The position numbers and the translations under genes were made by a program. Positions 31,243 to 36,400 of a DNA stretch of 36,400 bases are shown here, piece after piece. The DNA comes from Paenibacillaceae bacterium ZCTH02-B3 (GTDB taxonomy: Bacteria > Bacillota > Bacilli > Paenibacillales > Paenibacillaceae), in the NCBI GenBank assembly GCA_002159065.1, contig LZRV01000033.1, positions 1 through 36,400 of the forward strand. Reading direction: 5' to 3'. The stretch's first letter is position 1, and every line of letters begins with the position of its first letter. Under the pieces are notes generated by a model, which was not told the origin of the DNA, made no database searches, and saw only the letters and a list, made by a program, of their open reading frames with translations.

Positions 31243-31767
31243 TCAGGCGCTTTCCAGCAGGCTTTTCACCCGTCCTTCAATTTCCTCGATGGTGAGAGGT
31301 CCGCTCACGATCTGCCGGATGACGCCATTTGCATCGATGAAATACGTGGTCGGGTATTCGCGCAGGCCGAAGGCCCGCTCCGTCCGCCGGTTCGTGTCGA
31401 GCAGAATCGGAAAGCTGACGCCGATCCGGCGGATGAAGTTTTCCACCCGGTGCCGGTCTTCGCTCAAGTTGATCCCGACCACCTGCAAGCCCTCGTCTTT
31501 CCAGGCTTCGTACTGCTGCTGCAGGGCCGGCATCTCCTCCCGGCAGGGCGGGCAGAACGTCCCCCAGAAGTTGAGGATGAGCGGATTTCCCGCGTATTCT
31601 TCCAGCGTGTGCGCCTCACCCTGAAGGTCCGCCAGACGAAAGGACGGAGGCTTGTCCCCGGGGCGAAGCACGTCGCCGGAAGAGGCGAACGAGCGGCCGA
31701 CGGCGTAGCCGCCGACCAGCAGCATCAGCGCGAGAATGAGGTATTGAACGGATTTGTGACGGCGCAT
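31243..31767 (-). CDS. resA: Membrane-anchored thiol-disulfide oxidoreductase ResA
   Basis: Extracytoplasmic thioredoxin-like protein that reduces the cysteines of apocytochrome c so that haem can be attached. The 174-residue protein has an N-terminal anchor (YLILALMLLVGGYAVG), then LNFWGTFCPPCREEMP with the redox pair Cys72/Cys75, the cis-proline loop in YPTTYFID, and a helical end. The site is CPPC where B. subtilis has CEPC; the later glutamate in REEMP is kept. The ATG at 31767 has GGAGG ten bases upstream, and a TATAAT lies at 31806-31811. It opens the resABCDE cluster. Confidence 0.94.
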   Translation of the reverse strand: MRRHKSVQYLILALMLLVGGYAVGRSFASSGDVLRPGDKPPSFRLADLQGEAHTLEEYAGNPLILNFWGTFCPPCREEMPALQQQYEAWKDEGLQVVGINLSEDRHRVENFIRRIGVSFPILLDTNRRTERAFGLREYPTTYFIDANGVIRQIVSGPLTIEEIEGRVKSLLESA

Positions 31768-31805
31768 GGCAACCCCGACCTCCGTCCGATGCCGGCTTTG
31801 GTTCC

Positions 31806-31838
31806 ATTATAACGAAAACGCCGGCGTCCGAACGCCGG
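31806..31838 (-). promoter_or_regulatory. resA promoter region with palindrome over the -35
   Basis: The 232-base gap between rluB and resA (31768-31999) contains a perfect minus-strand TATAAT (31811-31806), about 40 bases before resA. No TTGACA-like -35 exists; instead CCGGCGT-CCGA-ACGCCGG (31821-31838) is a perfect seven-pair inverted repeat over that position, followed on the minus strand by CGTTTT, so it may double as a weak terminator of rluB. Further upstream TTGTCACACATTGTTCAA (about 31852-31870) is an AT-rich patch that could bind an activator. The rest of the gap shows no gene. Confidence 0.5.
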
Positions 31839-31999
31839 TCCGAACCTGCGGTTTTGAACAATGTGTGACAACGGTGCGTGCCGGGGCGTGACGGATGTCG
31901 CGGCCTGATCCGTCTCCCGTCCGTCTCCGGGCTGGTCCGCGCCGCACCCGCCCCTTCGATTTCCTCCGGCATCCGTCCCCGGCCGAAAGTCTTCCCGAC

Positions 32000-32761
32000 T
32001 TAACGCCCGTCCCTGATATTCCTCTCCCTCCGGGTTCCTTCGCCTTCTGCGGCTCTCTTCAGCAAGGCGATCTCCTCCTCGGTCAAGGGGCGGTATTTGC
32101 CGCGCTTGAGCCCCTGCAGGGTGAGCCCGGCGAACGCGACCCGCTTCAGCCGAAGCACCGGATGGCCGATCGCGTCGAACATGCGGCGGACCTGCCGCTT
32201 CCGGCCCTCGCGAATGGTGATCGAAATCGTCGCCCACCGGCCGTCGGGGTCCACGTCGACGTATTCCGCTTCCGCCGGAGCGGTCATGCCGTCCTCCAGC
32301 CGGATGCCCGAGGCCAGTTTCTCCAGGGCGGTGCCGTGCGGGACTCCCTTCACCGTGGCGTGGTAGGTCTTGGGGACGCCGTGTTTGGGGTGCGTCAGCC
32401 GGTACGCCAGTTCCCCGTCGTTGGTAAGCAGGAGCAGCCCTTCCGTATCGTAATCGAGCCGGCCGACGGGAAACACCCGGGCGGGCACATCCTTCAGGTA
32501 ATCCTTGACCACGGGCCTGCCCCCGGGATCGGACATGCTGGTGATGACGCCCTTGGGCTTGTTGAACATCAGGTAGACCTTGGGCTGGGAATCGACAGGC
32601 TTCCCCGAAACGGTGATGACGTCGCGCTCCGGATCGGCCTTGGCGCCGAGTTCGGTGACGACGCGGCCGTTGACCGCCACCCGGCCGGAGGCGATCAGTT
32701 CCTCGCACTTGCGCCGCGACGCCACCCCGGCCCGAGCCAGAATTTTTTGCAGTCGTTCCAA
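32000..32761 (-). CDS. rluB: 23S rRNA pseudouridine synthase RluB
   Basis: RsuA/RluB-family pseudouridine synthase of 253 residues that modifies the large ribosomal subunit RNA (position 2605 by family knowledge). It has an N-terminal S4 RNA-binding domain (RLQKILARAGVASRRKCEEL), the catalytic motif GRLDYDTEGLLLLTNDG with Asp103, and the family block REGRKRQVRRMFDAIGHPV. A basic tail ends the protein. The start is TTG at 32761 with GAGGTG eight bases upstream. It follows spmB by 21 bases, as in B. subtilis, where rluB (ypuL) also lies between spmB and resA. Confidence 0.94.
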   Translation of the reverse strand: MERLQKILARAGVASRRKCEELIASGRVAVNGRVVTELGAKADPERDVITVSGKPVDSQPKVYLMFNKPKGVITSMSDPGGRPVVKDYLKDVPARVFPVGRLDYDTEGLLLLTNDGELAYRLTHPKHGVPKTYHATVKGVPHGTALEKLASGIRLEDGMTAPAEAEYVDVDPDGRWATISITIREGRKRQVRRMFDAIGHPVLRLKRVAFAGLTLQGLKRGKYRPLTEEEIALLKRAAEGEGTRRERNIRDGR

Positions 32762-32782
32762 ACGGCCTTCACCTCTTCCCCA

Positions 32783-33322
32783 TCATACCGCACCGAACAA
32801 CCAGCGACAAGCCGCCACGGCGGCGAAGAAGCCGACCAGGTCGGAGAACAGGCCGACTTTGAGGGCGTACCGCGCCCGGCGGATGCCGACGGCGCCGAAG
32901 TAGACGGTCAGCACGTACAGCGTCGTGTCCGTGCTGCCCTGGATGGTGGCGGCGATCCGGCCGATGAGGGAATCCGGCCCGTGCTCGCGGATCAGGTCGG
33001 TGACGTAGGCCAGCGATCCCGATCCGGTGAGCGGCCGAAGCAGCGCCAGCGGCAGCACTTCGCCGGGCACGCCCAGCCGTTCCATGAGCGGGCGGACGGC
33101 CCCGGTCAGCACGTCCATGGCGCCGGAAGCGCGAAACATGGAAATCGCCGTCATCATCCCGACCAGATGGGGGATGATGGCGACGGCGGTCTGAAAGCCG
33201 TCCTTCGCTCCGTCGACGAAAGATTCGTACACCGGCACGCGGCGGAACGCGGCGTACAGCGGAATGAAGGCGATCAGCGCGGGAATCGTCCATATGGACA
33301 CGGCCTGGAGAAAGGCGGACAT
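32783..33322 (-). CDS. spmB: Spore maturation protein SpmB
   Basis: Membrane protein of the nucleoside-recognition (Gate) domain type, needed with SpmA for full dehydration of the spore core and so for heat resistance. The 179-residue protein has about five membrane helices and the family blocks DGAKDGFQTAVAIIPHLVGM, PLTGSGSLAYVTDL and IQGSTDTTLYVLTVYFGAVG. Length agrees with B. subtilis SpmB (178). The ATG at 33322 has GAGGG nine bases upstream and lies six bases after the spmA stop, so it shares the dacB sigma-E transcript. Confidence 0.95.
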   Translation of the reverse strand: MSAFLQAVSIWTIPALIAFIPLYAAFRRVPVYESFVDGAKDGFQTAVAIIPHLVGMMTAISMFRASGAMDVLTGAVRPLMERLGVPGEVLPLALLRPLTGSGSLAYVTDLIREHGPDSLIGRIAATIQGSTDTTLYVLTVYFGAVGIRRARYALKVGLFSDLVGFFAAVAACRWLFGAV

Positions 33323-33328
33323 GGCCCG

Positions 33329-34066
33329 TTACCCTCTTCCGGACGCTTCCGCCCGGCCCGTCGTCCTTTCGGACCCCGCACAACCCGCGGTGCCGCGGCA
33401 AACCGCGGGTTCATCCTGAATCCGGTAATTGGCGCGGGCTGTGGAGGACGCGCTCCCTTTTCCTCCGGTATCCGCCGAATAAGGCGGCGCGCCGCTCTTT
33501 TTGCGGTACCATCGGTCGGCGGCGATGGCCGCGCCCGTCGCGATCGCGGTGGCGAGCAGCGTCGAACCGATGATCTCCGCCGGGTTTTGCGAACCGAACT
33601 GGAGGCGGATGGCGATCAGCGTGGTGGGCACCAGCGTGATGCTCGCGGTGTTGAGGGCCAGCAGGGTGCACATGGCGGGCGTCGCCGTATATGGATCGGG
33701 ATTGAGCTTTTGCAGCTCCTGCATCGCGCGGATGCCCATGGGAGTGGCGGCGTTCCCAAGCCCCAGGAGATTGGCGCTCAGGTTGGAAAGGATGTATCCC
33801 ATGGCCGGATGGTTCCGCGGCACGTCCGGAAACAGCCAGCGCACCACCGGCCCGATCAGGGCGGCCAGCTTGCGCACCAGCCCGGCGTCTTCGGCCACGC
33901 GCATGAGCCCCATCCACAGCACCAAAATGCCGATCAGCCCCAGGCAGACGTTGACGCCGGTTTGCGCGCCGCTGAAGGCGGCGTCGGTGACTTCCTTCAT
34001 TTTGCCGGTCAGCGCCGCAAACCAGAAGCTGAACAGGATCATCCCGAGCCAAATCCAATTCACCAT
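33329..34066 (-). CDS. spmA: Spore maturation protein SpmA with extended C-terminus
   Basis: Partner of SpmB with the same kind of Gate domain. The core has about five membrane helices and the typical MKEVTDAAFSGAQTGVNVCL, NLSANLLGLGNAATPMGI and LLALNTASITLVPTTLIAIR. At 245 residues it is about 50 longer than the B. subtilis protein (196): after RWYRKKSGAPP comes a polar, low-complexity tail (SADTGGKGSASSTARANY and on) rich in Gly, Ala and Arg, perhaps from loss of an earlier stop. The ATG at 34066 has a perfect AAGGAGG nine bases upstream. Confidence 0.93.
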   Translation of the reverse strand: MVNWIWLGMILFSFWFAALTGKMKEVTDAAFSGAQTGVNVCLGLIGILVLWMGLMRVAEDAGLVRKLAALIGPVVRWLFPDVPRNHPAMGYILSNLSANLLGLGNAATPMGIRAMQELQKLNPDPYTATPAMCTLLALNTASITLVPTTLIAIRLQFGSQNPAEIIGSTLLATAIATGAAIAADRWYRKKSGAPPYSADTGGKGSASSTARANYRIQDEPAVCRGTAGCAGSERTTGRAEASGRG

Positions 34067-34140
34067 GGGCGATCGCCTCCTTGGACATACATGGATCCGA
34101 ACGAATGCCGGCTCTCCCGATAAGGCGCATTGCCCGCATG

Positions 34141-34165
34141 CCCGGCTTTCCCCCTTAAGGCCGGG
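34141..34165 (-). other. Hairpin in the dacB-spmA gap
   Basis: The 155-base gap 34067-34221 has one clear structure: CCCGGC/GCCGGG, a six-pair stem with a 13-base loop, without a T-run. I see no gene or strong promoter in the rest. It may weaken or shape read-through from dacB to spmA. Confidence 0.35.
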
Positions 34166-34221
34166 TTTGACAGCGGTTCCGCGGCAGCCGCACGTTTTCG
34201 GTGACGCGAATCGGGCGGGCC

Positions 34222-35331
34222 TCAGCCCGGCCTCGCCCGATCCGCCGCTTCGCGCATCGGAACGGAACCGATGACCCGCCCGTCCAGTTCGAAGGTCAGC
34301 CGGCCCCGCAGGCCGAACCGGTATTCCGGCGAATCCGGCGGGTAGGGCTGAAACAGCGCGCGCAGCTTCTCCCGTTCGCCGGCCGCAAACGGATAACGGA
34401 ACGCGGCCGCCGCTTCGTAAGGCAGGCCTTCCAGGCGCTGTCCTTCGGCGAAAACCTCTTCCAGCGGAAACGCGGCGAACCCGTAGTCCAGCAGCCGGCG
34501 GTGATCCTCCCAGTCGTTGCCGTCGTTCAGGGTGACGGCGATGAGCTGTTGCCCGTTGCGCGTCGCGGAACTGACCAGGCATCGGCGGGCCAGACGGGTA
34601 TATCCGGTCTTGACGCCGTCGGCGCCCTCGTAACGGAACAACATCTTGTTTTTGTTCAGGAAATGGTAGTCCCAACCGCCGTTGGGATTGGGAAAGGTCT
34701 TGACCTTTGTGGCGGCGATCTTCCGGAAGACCGGATTGCGCATGGCGTAGGCGGTCAGCTTCGCCAGATCGTTGGCGGTCGAATAGTGTTCCGGCTGGTC
34801 GAGCCCGTGGGGGTTGGCGAAACGGGTGCCTGACAGGCCGATCTCCTCCGCTTTGCGGTTCATGAGAAACACGAAGCCTTCCTCGGAACCGCCGACATGC
34901 TCGGCGATGGCCGAGGCGGCGTCGTTGCCGGAGCGGAGCATGAGGCCGTACAGCAGGGTTTCCAGCGGCACCTTGTCCCCCGGGCGCAGATAGATTGACG
35001 ATCCTTCCTTGTAAGCCGCCCTGGCGCTCACCGTGACGATGTCGTCCAGGCGGCCGTGTTCAATGGCGACGATGGCGGTCATGATTTTCGTCAGGCTGGC
35101 GATCCGCATCCGGCGGTCGCCGTTCACGCTGTGCAGAATCCTCCCCGACGCGGCGTCGATCAACGAGAGCGCTTCGGCATGGGTGGCGGGCGGCCGCATG
35201 GCATGTTTCGCCGCCGAAACGCCGACGGCGTCCGGATCGGCCGCCGCCGCGCGCAAAGCGGACCATGCCGACGCCAGAACAAGCAGCGCGAGGCAGCATG
35301 CCGCCATCCTCCTCCTGGGCGTCGCGTTCAT
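34222..35331 (-). CDS. dacB: Sporulation D-alanyl-D-alanine carboxypeptidase DacB
   Basis: Penicillin-binding protein 5* that trims D-alanine from peptide side chains and limits cross-linking of spore cortex peptidoglycan. The 369-residue protein has a signal peptide (ending near AWSALRAAAA) and the serine peptidase motifs SLTK with nucleophile Ser79, SGN at 134-136 and KTG at 241-243, then a C-terminal beta-rich domain. The ATG at 35331 (MNATPRRRMAACCLALL) has GGAGG seven bases upstream. The dacB-spmA-spmB order and a sigma-E promoter at 35357-35385 identify the sporulation enzyme rather than the vegetative DacA or DacF. Confidence 0.93.
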   Translation of the reverse strand: MNATPRRRMAACCLALLVLASAWSALRAAAADPDAVGVSAAKHAMRPPATHAEALSLIDAASGRILHSVNGDRRMRIASLTKIMTAIVAIEHGRLDDIVTVSARAAYKEGSSIYLRPGDKVPLETLLYGLMLRSGNDAASAIAEHVGGSEEGFVFLMNRKAEEIGLSGTRFANPHGLDQPEHYSTANDLAKLTAYAMRNPVFRKIAATKVKTFPNPNGGWDYHFLNKNKMLFRYEGADGVKTGYTRLARRCLVSSATRNGQQLIAVTLNDGNDWEDHRRLLDYGFAAFPLEEVFAEGQRLEGLPYEAAAAFRYPFAAGEREKLRALFQPYPPDSPEYRFGLRGRLTFELDGRVIGSVPMREAADRARPG

Positions 35332-35356
35332 CCTGGACCTCCCATCCGGTCGATAT

Positions 35357-35385
35357 ACTGTATGTGGGCGTGTCCCCGAGTATGA
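35357..35385 (-). promoter_or_regulatory. Sigma-E promoter of dacB-spmA-spmB
   Basis: On the minus strand TCATACT (35385-35379; six of seven against KMATATT), a 14-base spacer, and CATACAGT (35364-35357; seven of eight). Transcription would begin near 35350, about 19 bases before the ATG. Sigma-E control of this operon is established in B. subtilis. Confidence 0.7.
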
Positions 35386-35401
35386 ACAAGTTCCCGCGGA
35401 C

Positions 35402-35432
35402 AAAAAAAGGATCGGAGCGAACGCTCTGATCC
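35402..35432 (-). terminator. Intrinsic terminator of gerW
   Basis: The minus-strand RNA pairs GGATC-A-GAGCG with CGCTC-C-GATCC (ten pairs, one mismatch), followed by seven T. It lies about 35 bases after the gerW stop and just before the dacB promoter. Confidence 0.88.
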
Positions 35433-35466
35433 CCGCGCGGCCGCTTCCGGCCGTCGTCCCGGCCGT

Positions 35467-35952
35467 TCAGAGGACGGGTCCCGCTTCCTGGCGGCCGGCT
35501 TCCCCTTCCATGTCGGGTTCGAAAATGATTTCCTCGACTTCTTCTTCCCGCCCGGCTTCCCACATCTCCCGGATGCGGTCGATGAGCTGTGGCACGCTGT
35601 CGATCAGCCGTTCCCACAGGTGCGTCTGATGGTCCAGGGAAACCACTTTGACCCCGTGGGGGCCGACCACCAGAAAGGCGATCGGGGTGATGGATACGCC
35701 TCCCCCGCTGCCGCCGCCGAAAGGCAGCTGAACCACGGCGCCCCCGTTGTCTCCTCTTTTGGCATCTGTACGGCCTCCGGCGTAAAAATCGCTTCCCCCC
35801 GCCGCGAAACCGAATCCCACCCGGGATATGGGCAAAATGACGCTGCCGTCGGGGGATTGCACCGGTTCGCCGACGATGGTGTGCACATCCACCATTTCCT
35901 TGATGTTTTCCATCGCGGTTTGCATGAGGCTTTTGATCGGGTGCTCGGACAT
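35467..35952 (-). CDS. ytfJ: Sporulation protein GerW/YtfJ
   Basis: A 161-residue spore protein of the GerW/YtfJ family; in B. subtilis it is made in the forespore and affects germination. It begins MSEHPIKSLMQTAMENIKEM, has the strongly conserved DGSVILPISRVGFGFAAGG, glycine-rich GGGSGGGVSITPIAFLVVG, and ends in an acidic tail. The ATG at 35952 has a perfect AAGGAGG, so separate translation is likely. Unusually, the upstream DUF2953 gene runs into it in the same frame without a stop, so a fused product is also possible. A strong terminator follows. Confidence 0.92.
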   Translation of the reverse strand: MSEHPIKSLMQTAMENIKEMVDVHTIVGEPVQSPDGSVILPISRVGFGFAAGGSDFYAGGRTDAKRGDNGGAVVQLPFGGGSGGGVSITPIAFLVVGPHGVKVVSLDHQTHLWERLIDSVPQLIDRIREMWEAGREEEVEEIIFEPDMEGEAGRQEAGPVL

Positions 35953-36400
35953 GGCGAACTCCTCCTTGGTTGTGCCGGAATTTCCGGTACCAATGTCCTT
36001 CGTAGGATGCGCATGTCGACGTCCGTTTATGAACGCCCGCGCCGGAATCCGGACCGCATGGCGGATCAGGGCGCCCAGCAACGCGGACAGGCGGATGCGG
36101 AAATCCGCTTCCCACACAAAAGCGAATCGGGGTTCGTGAAAAACGGGGCGCACTCCTCCGTGCGGCCGGGCGTCCAGCCGGATCAGCGTTCCGGCCGCTC
36201 CGGCGGCAAGCCCTATGACGGTCCAGGCCATCCCGGCCGCGACGCCGGTGGACCCCGCGTCTCCGGTGCCGATTTCGAGGTCCGTCCGCCAGCGCGTGCA
36301 AACCGCATTGCGCAAATGGTTCAGCGTCCATGCCCACTGAAACGGCAAATCCGCGAACCGCCGGGCCTTTCGCGCCGATCGAAAGGCGCCGGCGCCGGTC
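35953..36400 (-). CDS. DUF2953 (YtfI-like) membrane protein, partial, open into ytfJ
   Basis: C-terminal part of a DUF2953 protein (5' end beyond the window). The typical block is visible: WRTDLEIGTGDAGSTGVAAG followed by a hydrophobic helix (MAWTVIGLAAGAAGTLI), HGGVRPVFHEPRFAFVW and FRIRLSALLGALIRHAVRI. In B. subtilis the corresponding gene ytfI lies just before ytfJ. Here the frame has no stop between the DUF2953 domain and the ytfJ ATG: about 30 linker residues (FINGRRHAHPTKDIGTG and on) connect them. Either this is a fusion, or the natural stop has been lost; the sequence around 36020-36035 contains a TAA in the next frame, so a one-base change could have caused it. Function of DUF2953 is unknown. 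Confidence 0.75.

Noticed and set aside
31616-31972. Possible 118-codon gene between rluB and resA
   Set aside because: It covers the resA promoter and overlaps the start of resA in another frame, and the predicted protein has no sensible pattern.
35060-36337. A minus-strand open frame spanning the GerW and DacB genes
   Set aside because: It is out of frame with both recognised proteins, crosses a clear terminator and sigma-E promoter, and its product is Arg/Gly-rich without motifs.
1-36400. CRISPR arrays, insertion sequences, prophage or toxin-antitoxin systems
   Set aside because: I found no regular direct repeats, transposase or integrase motifs, or paired small toxin/antitoxin genes anywhere in the window.

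Overview
The window is about 36 kb of GC-rich chromosome from a spore-forming Firmicute. It is most like a Paenibacillaceae member (Paenibacillus or Thermobacillus type). Evidence for this is the set of sporulation genes (spoIVA, spoVIF, dacB-spmA-spmB, ypeB, gerW, YIEGIA), Bacillus-type Shine-Dalgarno sites, frequent GTG and TTG starts, and a gene order that follows, as I remember it, the Bacillus subtilis stretch dacB-spmAB-rluB-resABCDE ... serA ... ypbD/ypbH ... prsW-ypeB-ypfB-cmk-ypfD-yphA-seaA-der-gpsA-yphEF-spoIVA-hbs-mtrB-hepS-menG-hepT. No phage, insertion sequence, CRISPR array or rRNA is visible. Almost everything is on the minus strand; only four genes (20869-21774 and 22789-25955) are on the plus strand. 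No gap between genes exceeds about 235 bases.

Read in the direction of transcription (right to left): 36400-35467 holds a DUF2953 protein (cut by the window edge) running in frame, with no stop codon, into the GerW/YtfJ spore protein. 35331-32783 is the dacB-spmA-spmB spore cortex and core dehydration operon behind a near-consensus sigma-E promoter, followed by rluB. 31767-26050 is resA-resB-resC-resD-resE (cytochrome c maturation plus the aerobic/anaerobic two-component system); the kinase lacks an extracytoplasmic sensor domain. 25955-22789 (plus strand) carries an unknown anchored protein, a family I pyrophosphatase and serA. 22729-20509 holds a CPBP protease, two small membrane proteins and a divergent polysaccharide-deacetylase lipoprotein. 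20273-17292 is a mecA-family adaptor, prsW, a 52-residue zinc-ribbon gene and ypeB. 17219-14248 is ypfB, cmk, plsC and the S1-like gene ypfD. 14095-9233 is yphA, the YIEGIA (SeaA) module, der, plsY and gpsA. 9163-5855 is spoVIF, yphE/yphF, spoIVA and hbs. 5726-5317 is tRNA-Pro(GGG) and the trp attenuator mtrB. 5099-1 is an unknown membrane-anchored protein and then hepS-menG-mqnP-mqnM-mqnA-hepT.

The last group forms one overlapping operon that makes the heptaprenyl chain (HepS/HepT), makes and processes the futalosine-pathway naphthoate (MqnA, MqnM, MqnP), and performs the final methylation (MenG). The organism therefore appears to make menaquinone-7 by the futalosine route.

The most unusual items are: a perfect 13-bp hairpin that hides the ypeB ribosome-binding site and begins two bases after the stop codon of the small zinc-ribbon gene; the stop-less DUF2953-GerW reading frame; the sensor-less ResE; a hairpin in the ypfD leader; and an alanine in place of the first glycine of the GpsA nucleotide-binding motif. 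I do not see a clearly new multi-gene system; the window is mainly core chromosome with lineage-specific edits.
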